DNA of 64,000 nt from Acidobacteriota bacterium (GTDB taxonomy: Bacteria > Acidobacteriota > Blastocatellia > Pyrinomonadales > Pyrinomonadaceae), in NCBI GenBank assembly GCA_019639135.1, contig JAHBSL010000004.1, positions 1 to 64,000 of the forward strand. The letters are read 5' to 3'. Below the pieces are notes generated by a model. That model saw only the letters and a list, made by a program, of their open reading frames with translations, had not been told where the DNA came from and did not search any database. Shown here in pieces: positions 28,199 through 37,099 of this stretch. How positions within the stretch are numbered: position 1 is the stretch's first letter; each line of letters opens with the position of its first letter. The translations under genes and the position numbers were made by a program.

Positions 28199-31100
28199 AT
28201 GTCTTCCAAATTCTTTACAAATTCCTCGGACCGCAGCTTGTTCGACAAGTTCACCGGAATTGTCGAGAGCATGAAGGATCTTTATGCCTTTCACGCGGTT
28301 GTGGGATATTTCCGCTCATCCGGCTACTTTGCCCTACAGCCTTATCTCAAGAATCTAAATGAGATCAAGATCCTCGTTGGCATCAATGTCGATCAAATGT
28401 TTGCCGAGGCTCAGCGCAAAGGGCTTCTCTTTTTTGGCGATGAGCAAAAAACAAAATCCGCATTTCTTGACTGGTTTATCGAGGACGTTAGAAAAGCCAA
28501 ATATACGAAAGAGGTTGAAGATGGAATTCTTCAGTTTATTGAAGATGTCATAAGCGGGCGGATCGAGGTTCGGGCACACAATTCAAAAGCACTCCATGCG
28601 AAGTTCTACCTCTTTCTTCCCGAAGTGCACAACGAACATTCCGACGGTTGGGTCATCATGGGCTCGTCTAATTTGACTGAGGCGGGTTTAGGTGTCCGGC
28701 AATCGCCGAATTATGAATTGAATATTGCCCTTAAAGACTACGACGATGTTCAATTTGCCCGAAATGAATTCCAAAAGCTCTGGGAGGATTCGACGTCAAT
28801 TCTTCCGGCAGATATTGACTCGTTCAAAAACAAAACCCACATCGGGCATGAATTTACTCCACACGAAATATATATCAAGTTCCTGATCTCTTATTTTGAT
28901 CGAAGCATCGATTACGATCCCGATACTGTCGGCGACCTGCCAAGCACTTACAAAAAGCTCACCTATCAAATCGACGCCGTAAACGAAGGCTTCCAGATGC
29001 TTCTTGAGCATAATGGCTTTTTCCTTGCTGATGTCGTTGGTCTCGGCAAAACAGTTGTCGCGGCGATGATAGCGAAGCGGTTCCTGATCTCGAATGGGAC
29101 ACTGCACTCAAAACTTCTGGTGGTTTATCCGCCGGCTCTTGAGAAGAACTGGAAAGACACATTCAGGCAATTTGGCATAGACCGCCACACGAAATTCATA
29201 ACCAATGGCCGGCTTGAGAAGATCGTATTGGGAAACGATCCCGACTATTGGCCGAAAGAAGACTACGATCTGATCCTTGTTGACGAAGCTCACAGATATC
29301 GGAACCACACTTCCCAGATGTTCCAGAACCTGCAACTGATATGCAAATCTGCGCGTTCCGGTGACGGACTTCTTGAAGGGGATAAAAAGAGGGTAATGCT
29401 GATCTCTGCGACACCGCTGAACAATCGGCCTCAAGATATTTATTATCAGCTGCAATTGTTTCAGGACGCGCGTCGGAGCTCCCTACCGGAAACAAATCTG
29501 CAAGCGTTCTTTGGCCCGATAATTAAGAAGTACCGCGATATCATCTCAGCCCCTGATCCGGACATGGATGAGATTCGGGAACTATACCAGAAGATGCGCG
29601 AGCGGGTCATTTCCCCGATCACTGTCCGACGGACTCGCAAGGATCTTGATAAGTACCCTAAGTATCGCGATGACCTTCGGGCTCAAAACATCGACTTCCC
29701 TGACATCATGCCGCCGATCGCAATTGAATATGAGTTGGTGGGTGATGTTGGGGCGCTATTTGTCGAATCGATGGCCATACTTACCGATGAGGTGAAGTAC
29801 TTCCGTTACCAGGCTGTCGGAGCATTGATCGAAGAGGTGCGCGACGCGTTTTACCCGCAGGCAAAGATCGTATCGAACTCTCTTGCCAGAATTCTGCAGA
29901 CCTTAATGGTCAAACGCCTAGAAAGCAGCTTTTTCGCATTTCGCCGAACCTTGGCAAATATCGCCAAGGCTACCGAGCGAATGATCCAGATGTTCGAACA
30001 GGACAAGGTCTTGATCGCTCCGGATTTTGATGTGAATGCTCTAATGGACAAGGGCAACTCGATCGAGGATATAGAGGCATTCATCCTTGAAAAGACGCTT
30101 GATGATCCGAATTCACCAAATCGCATTTTTCAGGCGAAAGACTTTGAGCCTGAGTTCCTTACTGGACTGAGACGGGATCTTGAGCTACTGGACGGGTTGG
30201 TTGAAAAATGGGCGACCGTAACTTCCGATCCAAAGCTTGACGAATTTTTCGACCAGTTGGAAAACAAGTTTCAGGATGCTGAGATCAATCCCACAGGCAA
30301 ACTCGTTATCTTTACCGAGAGTAAGGACACAGCGGATTATCTTGCGGCGAAGATCGAGGATCGGCTGAGCATTGAGCCGCTGAACATCTCCGCGGCAAAC
30401 CGCCGGGCGAAGTACGAGACAATTCGCGACAACTTTGACGCGAATTTTGCCGGCGAGCAGAAGGACGACCACAAGATTCTTATCAGTACTGATGTACTTG
30501 CGGAAGGCGTTAATCTGCATCGGGCAAACGTGATCATAAGTTATGACACTCCTTGGAACGCTACGCGGCTTATGCAGCGTATCGGACGAGTAAATCGCAT
30601 CGGTAGCGTTGCTGACAAGATCTATAATTTCAATTTTTACCCTTCGCCGCAGGGCAATGTTCTGATCCGTCTTTACCAGAAGGCATTGGTAAAGCTCCAG
30701 GGGTTTCATTCCGCATTCGGTGAGGATGCTCAGATATACACACATCAGGAATTGGTGGAGCAATTCGAACTTTTCAATGAAGGTCTGGACGACGAGGAAG
30801 ATCGAAGGCTTCACTATCTTCGAGTTATCAGGGATTTCAAGGAGACATCTCCGAACGAGTTCAAGCGGATCAAGAACCTTCCTCTAAAGGCTCGAACAGC
30901 CCGGAAAGCGAAAAACATAAAGCGTCCGGGAGCTGACGGTTCGACCGTAGTGTTTCTCAAGTCACCATACAAGAGCGAGTTCTATCGTGTCGATAAGGAC
31001 AATAAGGTCTCGGCCCTTACCTTTCTGGAGGCCGTTGGGTTTTATGAAGCCGATGAAAAGGAAAAGCCGGAAAAACTACCCGTGCATCACTACGAACAAG

Positions 31101-31495
31101 TTCTTGAAGCTCTAGGTTCTTTTGAAAAGGACTTCTTCGGTTCGGCCTCCGAGGCCGTAACCTCGACCGAAAAGGCGGACGCCCGCTCGAACCAAGCCAA
31201 GAAGTTTCTCCGCGACATCCGTGGATACACAAAATACGACCACGTTAAGTCCATAGCGACAAGCCTTATTGATCTGATCGATCGTGGAGTTTATGCGCAG
31301 CTTCCAAATGAAGTTCGCAAGATGCGTCAAAAGCTGGAGAAGAAGCAACTCACCTATCCGCAGGTCGAATCGCTGATCGTTCAATTTGGTGAGAAATTTG
31401 GGGCGATCGATGCCGAGATCGTTGCCGACCATACCGAGGAACTTTCGGCCAACGTGGAGCCGGAGATAATACTCTCCGAATCGTTTGTTTTGTAA
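28199..31495 (+). CDS. PLD-nuclease/SNF2-type helicase, first gene of candidate defence cassette
   Basis: A 1098-residue fusion. Residues ~1-180 form a phospholipase-D-like nuclease domain, with the catalytic HxK at His133-Lys135 (ALHAKFYLFL) and GSSNLTEAG at 155-163. The superfamily-2 helicase part follows: Walker A ADVVGLGKTVVAA near 281, DEAH box LVDEAHRYRN near 362, motif III SATPLNNRP, and C-terminal motifs V/VI (STDVLAEGVNLHRA, QRIGRVNRIGS near 795). The last ~250 residues are uncharacterised. Such helicases translocate on DNA and occur in restriction and anti-phage systems. Its stop codon overlaps the methyltransferase start by one base (TAATG), the first link of a five-gene operon. 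Confidence 0.88.
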   Translation: MSSKFFTNSSDRSLFDKFTGIVESMKDLYAFHAVVGYFRSSGYFALQPYLKNLNEIKILVGINVDQMFAEAQRKGLLFFGDEQKTKSAFLDWFIEDVRKAKYTKEVEDGILQFIEDVISGRIEVRAHNSKALHAKFYLFLPEVHNEHSDGWVIMGSSNLTEAGLGVRQSPNYELNIALKDYDDVQFARNEFQKLWEDSTSILPADIDSFKNKTHIGHEFTPHEIYIKFLISYFDRSIDYDPDTVGDLPSTYKKLTYQIDAVNEGFQMLLEHNGFFLADVVGLGKTVVAAMIAKRFLISNGTLHSKLLVVYPPALEKNWKDTFRQFGIDRHTKFITNGRLEKIVLGNDPDYWPKEDYDLILVDEAHRYRNHTSQMFQNLQLICKSARSGDGLLEGDKKRVMLISATPLNNRPQDIYYQLQLFQDARRSSLPETNLQAFFGPIIKKYRDIISAPDPDMDEIRELYQKMRERVISPITVRRTRKDLDKYPKYRDDLRAQNIDFPDIMPPIAIEYELVGDVGALFVESMAILTDEVKYFRYQAVGALIEEVRDAFYPQAKIVSNSLARILQTLMVKRLESSFFAFRRTLANIAKATERMIQMFEQDKVLIAPDFDVNALMDKGNSIEDIEAFILEKTLDDPNSPNRIFQAKDFEPEFLTGLRRDLELLDGLVEKWATVTSDPKLDEFFDQLENKFQDAEINPTGKLVIFTESKDTADYLAAKIEDRLSIEPLNISAANRRAKYETIRDNFDANFAGEQKDDHKILISTDVLAEGVNLHRANVIISYDTPWNATRLMQRIGRVNRIGSVADKIYNFNFYPSPQGNVLIRLYQKALVKLQGFHSAFGEDAQIYTHQELVEQFELFNEGLDDEEDRRLHYLRVIRDFKETSPNEFKRIKNLPLKARTARKAKNIKRPGADGSTVVFLKSPYKSEFYRVDKDNKVSALTFLEAVGFYEADEKEKPEKLPVHHYEQVLEALGSFEKDFFGSASEAVTSTEKADARSNQAKKFLRDIRGYTKYDHVKSIATSLIDLIDRGVYAQLPNEVRKMRQKLEKKQLTYPQVESLIVQFGEKFGAIDAEIVADHTEELSANVEPEIILSESFVL

Positions 31496-33267
31496 TGACC
31501 AAAGAACAGCTCAAAGAGATACTTTCCACCCCGTATGACCAAAATGCCTGGCAAGGTGTCTTACGCGAGGTCTTCGGTGTTGAGAATTTGTTGCGGGTGC
31601 CAAATTCCATCTCCGACCGATTCACTGCGGCCGACCGCGAGCTTGCAAGACAAGCATTAGAACTTGGTTCCTTTGAAACTTCTGACGGCCGCCTCGTCGG
31701 GCTATATCAGGTTGACCTGACCGACAAGCCACGGATCTGGCAAAACCGGGTTGGACTCCGGCAGCTTTTGCGGAGTGTCTATAAATACGATGTTGATGCC
31801 GCCCTTGTGGTCTTCATTCCACCGGATAGTCCTAAATGGAGGCTTTCGCTGATATCTGAGATCAGGGTCCTCGAAAATGGCGAATGGGTTAATTTCAAAA
31901 CGGGCTCAAAACGCTACACCTACTTGCTCGGCACCGGCGAAACAGTTCGAACCGCAGCTGAGCAGATATTTTCGGTCGCCGGAGAGCCATTCGATCTAGA
32001 CGTTCTTATCAATACCTTTTCGGTCGAGAAGGTAAATAAGGACTTCTTTCGTGAATATAAGCGGGTGTTCGACGGTTTTACCGCGGAGGTCCGAGACCAG
32101 TTTGCTTTGGAGGAAGATGCGAAGCTGTTTGTTCAGCGACTCCTGAACCGGCTGATGTTCCTTTACTTTATCCAGAAAAAGGGCTGGATGAAGTTTCGTG
32201 GAAGTGAGAATTACCTACGCAGCATTTTTGATACGGCAATTGAAAAAAAAGAAAACTTCTACCGAGACCGCCTCTATTATGTCTTCTTTTACGGGCTGAG
32301 TAATCATGCCGAGGCAAAGGAGATTCACAACCACAAGCGCCTTGAATCTCTTCGCGGCGATGTGCCATACCTGAACGGCGGACTTTTCGAACCGGAGAAA
32401 GATGGCACCGACGAGAAGGGAAAGATCGCAATATCGAACGAGCGTTTTGGCGAACTGCTAGAGCTTTTTGAAAGCTTCAATTTTACGGTCGATGAATCCA
32501 CGCCGTTTGAGGTACAAGTAGCGGTCGATCCTGAGATGCTCGGAAAGGTGTTCGAGGAACTTGTTACCGGACGGCACGAATCCGGAAGCTACTACACGCC
32601 GCGAACGGTTGTCAGTTTTATGTGCCGGGAGGCTCTTAAGCACGCTTTGGCTGGATGCGACACGCCGGAGGCCATTGCAAAGCTTGTTGATGAGAGCGAT
32701 GGCAAGGACGTAAAGAATCCCCAAGATATATTGAATCGTTTACGTTCAATTCGAGCCTGTGATCCGGCTTGCGGTTCGGGAGCATATCTTCTCGGAATGC
32801 TTCAAGAAATGCTCCACATCCGTGAAGCATTATTTGCGGCTGCCGCAATTGCAAAGGATGCCCAGTACGAATGGAAACGCGAAATTATCGAGAACAGTAT
32901 CTACGGCGTCGATATGGACAGGTTCGCAACGCAGATCGCATCGCTCAGGCTTTGGCTTTCTCTTGCGATCGAGTCGGACGAACCAAAACCTCTCCCAAAC
33001 TTAAAATACAAGATCGGTTGTGGCGACTCGCTACTGGCTCCGCTTGAATCAGAACTACAGCCCGACCTTCATCGTCGGGCACTCATCGAACAGTTCCGGG
33101 CACGAAAAAGGGAATACACGGAAGCCGACAACCATATTCAAAAGTATAAAGTTAGATCAGAGATCGAAAGGCTTCGAATTGAGATCGCTTCCGGACGCTG
33201 CAACATCTACCCGAGCCGCCGAAACCGGTCGAGATCATCCTGGCCGAAAGAGACGTGCCGCCTTTGA
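31495..33267 (+). CDS. N-terminal part of Eco57I-like N6-adenine DNA methyltransferase (frame broken)
   Basis: The 590-residue first reading frame of what should be a ~1100-residue enzyme. It contains the N-terminal specificity/endonuclease-like region (about 1-340, with FKTGSKRYTYLLGTGE and LFVQRLLNRLMFLYFIQKKG) and the start of the methyltransferase: SGSYYTPRTVVSFM and the SAM-binding motif I DPACGSGAYLLGML near 423. The next conserved element, the catalytic NPPY, is not in this frame. The frame departs from sensible protein after about residue 563 and ends in an Arg/Ser-rich tail (CNIYPSRRNRSRSSWP). The continuation lies one base back in frame, from 33183. See the following entry and the finding. 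Confidence 0.8.
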   Translation: MTKEQLKEILSTPYDQNAWQGVLREVFGVENLLRVPNSISDRFTAADRELARQALELGSFETSDGRLVGLYQVDLTDKPRIWQNRVGLRQLLRSVYKYDVDAALVVFIPPDSPKWRLSLISEIRVLENGEWVNFKTGSKRYTYLLGTGETVRTAAEQIFSVAGEPFDLDVLINTFSVEKVNKDFFREYKRVFDGFTAEVRDQFALEEDAKLFVQRLLNRLMFLYFIQKKGWMKFRGSENYLRSIFDTAIEKKENFYRDRLYYVFFYGLSNHAEAKEIHNHKRLESLRGDVPYLNGGLFEPEKDGTDEKGKIAISNERFGELLELFESFNFTVDESTPFEVQVAVDPEMLGKVFEELVTGRHESGSYYTPRTVVSFMCREALKHALAGCDTPEAIAKLVDESDGKDVKNPQDILNRLRSIRACDPACGSGAYLLGMLQEMLHIREALFAAAAIAKDAQYEWKREIIENSIYGVDMDRFATQIASLRLWLSLAIESDEPKPLPNLKYKIGCGDSLLAPLESELQPDLHRRALIEQFRARKREYTEADNHIQKYKVRSEIERLRIEIASGRCNIYPSRRNRSRSSWPKETCRL

Positions 33268-34811
33268 GAGAAAAAGTCGCGCGACTTGTAAAAGAAGGCA
33301 ACAAGGGGCAGGCGGAAAAGTTTCAGAAGCAGCTCGACCAACTCCTAGCTCATATCGAGAAATTGAGATCAGCGAGCCAGGTTGAGAACTACGACACCGG
33401 CAGTATCTTTGATTGGTCGGTTGAGTTTGCCGAGGTTTTTGAGGATGGCGGGTTTGATATTGTGCTTGCCAATCCGCCGTATGTTCAGCAGGAAGAGATC
33501 GATAAAGACGTAAAGAAAAGGCTGCTTGAGCTTTATTCCGAAGCAATGACCGGCAAGAGCGATCTTTTCGTTGCTTTCTATGCTCGTGGGTTGCAATTGC
33601 TAAAGGATGGCGGGACACATGTGTTTGTTTGCTCCAATTCTTGGCTTGATGTCAAATATGGCGGCAAACTGCAAAGCTATCTGTTGAATAATTCTCACGT
33701 CGCGGCCATTTACGATAGCGCTATCGAGCGGCAGTTTGCGTCGGCTGACATAAATACGATCATCAGCTTCATTTACAAGAAGGAACCCGACGATGACGAC
33801 ATTACGCAATTCGTTTCGCTCCGGGCTCCTTTCCTCGAAGCTCTCGCGGATGCCACCAAACGGCGCGTTCTGACAAAAACATCAGCCGAGATTTGGGAAA
33901 ACGGTTCAGATTTGAATAACGAATACGAAGGCGACAAATGGGGCGGCAGGTATCTGCGCGCTCCCGACATCTACTTCACGATACTAGAAAAAGGGAGAGA
34001 TAAACTCGTTCCGTTGGGTAGTGTCGTAACTGTTAACGAAGGAAGACCGACGGGAGCGAATGATTTCTTCTACGTTCAGCACGCAATAGCTGAGGAATTC
34101 CAAATCGAAGATGAATTCCTTTATCCAGGCCTGATGAAAACCCGCGGTTTCAATAGATTTGATATACGCTCCGATCATCTCGACAGATATTTCTTGTCAG
34201 TCGATTGCCCTAAACATGAGCTCAAGCAAAAGAAAGTTCTGGATTATATAGATAAGGGCGAGTCCGATGGTTTGAATGACCGCAAGACGTTTGCAAAGAA
34301 AACCGAATGGTACCGGTTTCGCGTTCGAGCTATCGCGGAACTTGTGTCCCCGTGCGGTATAGGATCAACTTTCTTTTGTGCGAGGAATACTGCTAGTGCA
34401 GTTGCAAGCAATAGTTACACAGAGTTTCGCGTTAACGACGAAGGCGACACTATCCTTTTATGGGGAATCCTAAATTCGGTTCTCGTGTGGTTTCAGCTGG
34501 AAATACTGGGTCGAAGCTCATTAGGTGGCGGCATGCTCAAGGTTGATCCAATTGAATATCGCAGTCTTAGAGTCCCAGAGCTTACCCTTTTGGAGCCAAA
34601 AAGAAATCGAATAGAAGAAATATTTGAAATCTTGAAGGAAAGGACCGTAGGGAGTCTTAATCAAGAAGTTAGCTCATCCGACCGCCGCGAGCTCGACAAC
34701 ATTATCTTCGACGCTCTCGGCCTGACGACCGGAGAACGCGACGCCGTTTACGAAGCCGTCATCGGCTTGGTTTCAAAACGCCTCCAACGCGCCCAAACAG
34801 TTACAAACTAA
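33255..34811 (+). CDS. C-terminal part of Eco57I-like N6-adenine DNA methyltransferase (frame broken)
   Basis: A 518-residue frame that completes the methyltransferase. The GTG at 33255 is only the first formal start; the same frame is open back to a stop at 33180-33182 and reads sensibly from about 33205 (PEPPKPVEIILAERDVPPL). It holds motif IV NPPY with its context DIVLANPPYVQQEEI near residue 73, the helical DLFVAFYARGLQLLKDGG, and a C-terminal target-recognition-like region (KLVPLGSVVTVNEGRPTG onward) with a second hydrophobic half ending near residue 515. Motif I is only in the upstream frame, so neither piece alone can methylate DNA. Either a sequencing error, a real inactivation or a recoding event. 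Confidence 0.78.
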   Translation: MPPLREKVARLVKEGNKGQAEKFQKQLDQLLAHIEKLRSASQVENYDTGSIFDWSVEFAEVFEDGGFDIVLANPPYVQQEEIDKDVKKRLLELYSEAMTGKSDLFVAFYARGLQLLKDGGTHVFVCSNSWLDVKYGGKLQSYLLNNSHVAAIYDSAIERQFASADINTIISFIYKKEPDDDDITQFVSLRAPFLEALADATKRRVLTKTSAEIWENGSDLNNEYEGDKWGGRYLRAPDIYFTILEKGRDKLVPLGSVVTVNEGRPTGANDFFYVQHAIAEEFQIEDEFLYPGLMKTRGFNRFDIRSDHLDRYFLSVDCPKHELKQKKVLDYIDKGESDGLNDRKTFAKKTEWYRFRVRAIAELVSPCGIGSTFFCARNTASAVASNSYTEFRVNDEGDTILLWGILNSVLVWFQLEILGRSSLGGGMLKVDPIEYRSLRVPELTLLEPKRNRIEEIFEILKERTVGSLNQEVSSSDRRELDNIIFDALGLTTGERDAVYEAVIGLVSKRLQRAQTVTN

Positions 34812-34823
34812 AAACCTTTACCC

Positions 34824-35867
34824 ATGGGCTTCAAGACTATATCTCACAGCAATAAACCCATAAGGATGCACAAAGCGTGCGTCTCACCTGACTTTAGCCA
34901 TAAAACGGTGATCATTAACGATTATTGGGAATACGTCGATATGTGGCTTCGTCGCCGAAAAGAAAACGAGGCAATTGTCTATTGGAACCAAGCAAAACAC
35001 TTCTACACGGCCAGTTTGAATATTCCGAATGCGGCCGCTCCGCTTACCCTATACTACACGTATTTGAACGCCGTTAAGGCCTTACTTACCGTGAAGAAGA
35101 TTGACTTCAAAGATCTTCATGGAGCGACCGGCGACCTTTCGCAGGGCAAAACTAATCTGAAGAATGAGATTATTACATTTCATCCGTCCGGAGTGCTTGC
35201 AAGTCTTAGCGGTTATTTTGGCGACTCGATAAACAAGTCGGCACATTCACTGAAGGATCTTCTCTACAATCTGTGCTTCATTCATAGATGTTTCACACTG
35301 ACTTATAAAACGGATTACCAAGACCTGTTTATCCCGGTCTCGAATCCGCGGTTCGTGTTGATGGATCGTTCCAACAAGGCGTGGTTCTGCGGTGAACTGG
35401 CGCAGCCATATTCATCAATGCGCACGGTCAAAAAGATCGAATGCGTAGGATTCGAGCGAGATTTGGGCGTCGCCGATACCTTCACGGTGAGGAAAAAGAA
35501 GCGTTTCGACTGGTTTAGATCAGGTGGTGCACGAAAAAATAATTTTGACAACCTCACGATTTATCACCGAAATCTCCGGAGAGACGTTCACTACATTGTT
35601 GGCCCGAAAACCCTGTGGTACATAAAGCGAAGCGATTGCAAACACGGTATTAACCGGCATCCGCTACCAATTATGCTCGCTTCGATGCATCGCCTTAGTG
35701 AACTAGCCCGCTATCGTCCAACGCTCCTGAGCAGACATTTCGAACTGGATCAAAACTGGCTCCTGTCCGAATTTATCAGATGTTCGCCTCAGGAGTTCAT
35801 AGACCAAATCGCATGTGAAATGACGAACCAAGACTTTATGTTTCGCGGACATCGGGGTAAACAATGA
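34824..35867 (+). CDS. YaaC-like protein
   Basis: A 347-residue cytosolic protein resembling the YaaC family, judged from the WLRRRKENEAIVYWNQAKHF segment, YYTYLNAVKALL and HPSGVLASLSGYFGDS. YaaC has no established activity; predicted secondary structure looks mostly helical in the first half. It starts 12 bp after the methyltransferase and overlaps the next gene by 4 bp (ATGA), so it belongs to the cassette. YaaC-like genes are sometimes found next to restriction or defence genes, which is the only functional hint. No nuclease or ATPase motif is visible. Confidence 0.68.
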   Translation: MGFKTISHSNKPIRMHKACVSPDFSHKTVIINDYWEYVDMWLRRRKENEAIVYWNQAKHFYTASLNIPNAAAPLTLYYTYLNAVKALLTVKKIDFKDLHGATGDLSQGKTNLKNEIITFHPSGVLASLSGYFGDSINKSAHSLKDLLYNLCFIHRCFTLTYKTDYQDLFIPVSNPRFVLMDRSNKAWFCGELAQPYSSMRTVKKIECVGFERDLGVADTFTVRKKKRFDWFRSGGARKNNFDNLTIYHRNLRRDVHYIVGPKTLWYIKRSDCKHGINRHPLPIMLASMHRLSELARYRPTLLSRHFELDQNWLLSEFIRCSPQEFIDQIACEMTNQDFMFRGHRGKQ

Positions 35868-36226
35868 CCAAAAAACAAATAGAAGATCAGTTGCGAAAAG
35901 TGCTGGAGGAATCCGGTGTTAGTGTCGGTGAGTTTCGTCGGATATTTGGCAAAGTAATGATCGAACACGAACAGGCGATCGGCTGGGAAGAGAGCGATAA
36001 AGGAAAACCGTGGACCGACGCCGAGCTAAGAGTTGTGTTGTCCGACGCTCCGACAAAAGAGAACTGCGTAAAACACGCCAAAGCCTTTGGCCGCGGCTAC
36101 GGAGCGCTCGAACAAATATACCGCTGGGCCGCCACATCCGACCCGGAAATAAAACGTCTAAGGCCCAATGACAAATTCATCGCCCAAATAAAACGCATCG
36201 CCAAAGAACTAGGCTGGAGGGCATAG
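35864..36226 (+). CDS. Small helical, possibly DNA-binding protein of defence cassette
   Basis: A 120-residue basic, helical protein that I cannot assign to a named family. Residues ~48-95 (KPWTDAELRVVLSDAPTKE, then HAKAFGRGYGALEQIYRWA) look like a Myb/SANT- or sigma-like helix-turn-helix, with the WTDxEL opening typical of such folds. This suggests DNA binding or autoregulation. The ATGA overlap with the YaaC-like gene indicates coupled translation. The nuclease gene follows after 20 bp. Confidence 0.62.
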   Translation: MTKKQIEDQLRKVLEESGVSVGEFRRIFGKVMIEHEQAIGWEESDKGKPWTDAELRVVLSDAPTKENCVKHAKAFGRGYGALEQIYRWAATSDPEIKRLRPNDKFIAQIKRIAKELGWRA

Positions 36227-36246
36227 TAGAAGCTAAAGGGAAAGAT

Positions 36247-36717
36247 ATGAGCAACTCATTCCGACACAGTGCGGCATTCGGAAAGCGTATAGAGTTTTTT
36301 GTTGTTGGGCGGATGCTCAAGGAAGGTTTAGATGTTTATCTTCCGCTCGTGGATGATGATGCTATTGACGCCGTGATCAAACGCCCGGACGGAAAGTTCA
36401 TCGAGGTGCAGATCAAGGCTCGCTCCCGCGATGCAAAATTTGGAACTGCTGCTAACTTTGCCGCCTTGCGGCATGAGCCAAGAGCAAACTATTGGTTCGT
36501 CTTTTACTCGGAGCGAATGGACATGACCTGGATCATGTCTTCACAAGAATTCATTCGCGAATCAACGCCGACGGTTACCGGGAAAAACATTGGCATAAGG
36601 GCGATCCAGTTCAACGGGAAAAACACAAAGCTTCAAACCGAGCATGTGAGGCCCCAATTTGAACGATATCGCGTAGAGAATTTTCAGCGACTCATCCTCG
36701 AAAATCCCGACGAATAG
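36247..36717 (+). CDS. Small PD-(D/E)XK-type nuclease of defence cassette
   Basis: A 156-residue protein with a restriction-endonuclease-like core: Glu16 in the first helix (GKRIEFFVVGRMLKEG), then Asp41 in DDDAIDAVIKRPDG, and the QxK element at Gln55-Lys57 in KFIEVQIKARS. This order (E, D, (E/Q)xK) is the PD-(D/E)XK signature, similar to small DUF4365-like or Holliday-resolvase-like proteins. The GGGAAAGAT before the ATG is a reasonable ribosome binding site. It closes the five-gene cassette and could be the effector that cuts DNA. Nuclease activity is inferred from motif order only. Confidence 0.7.
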   Translation: MSNSFRHSAAFGKRIEFFVVGRMLKEGLDVYLPLVDDDAIDAVIKRPDGKFIEVQIKARSRDAKFGTAANFAALRHEPRANYWFVFYSERMDMTWIMSSQEFIRESTPTVTGKNIGIRAIQFNGKNTKLQTEHVRPQFERYRVENFQRLILENPDE

Positions 36718-36853
36718 ATATTTGATCTTCCGCGCCTAGCCTCAAAATATTATAGATTCGTCCCAAAGAAACGGAGCCTTGTCTACCGTGGAAATACCCA
36801 TGAATTCGTTCATTTTGATCGAAAATGGGCGGAAATGGGGAGAAATGGGCGTG

Positions 36854-37099
36854 CGCGAATGAAATATCGCTTGCAGGAATGAGTTCTGAGGTTGCGCGAA
36901 TGAATTATTCGTTTGCGCGAATGAGTTGCGCGGCTGCAGGAATAAATTATTCGTTTGCGCAAATGAATTCTGAGCTTGCGCAAATGAGTTGCGCAATTGC
37001 GCAAATGAATTATTCGTTTGCGCAGATCATTTTTCCGGCTCAGGAATGAATTATTCGTTTGCGCAAATGAATTATTTGCTTGCAGAAATCATTTCCTGG
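36854..37099. repeat. 21-bp tandem repeat array
   Basis: About eleven to twelve contiguous units of 21 bp (two are 20 bp), starting directly after the defence cassette. Unit starts: 36854, 36874, 36895, 36916, 36937, 36958, 36979, 37000, 37021, 37041, 37062, 37083. The consensus begins CGCAAATGAATTATTCGTTTG, with three variant types (ending ATTCGTTTG, CTGAGCTTG or GCGCGGCTG) arranged irregularly. As 21 is a multiple of three, several frames stay open; on the minus strand it reads as a heptapeptide repeat NSFAQxx. There are no spacers, so it is not CRISPR. No promoter or start is convincing for the frames. Confidence 0.85.

Noticed and set aside
28199..34811. Known DISARM or BREX locus
   Set aside because: A PLD-type nuclease domain, helicase and Eco57I-like methylase are present, but no DUF1998 drmB, separate drmA/drmC, pglZ or brxC/brxL homologue is seen in the flanking genes.
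28199..36717. Prophage or integrative element
   Set aside because: No integrase, capsid, terminase, tRNA or attachment-site repeats were found at the borders.
36854..37099. Possible CRISPR array
   Set aside because: Units are contiguous 21-bp repeats with no unique spacers and no cas genes nearby.
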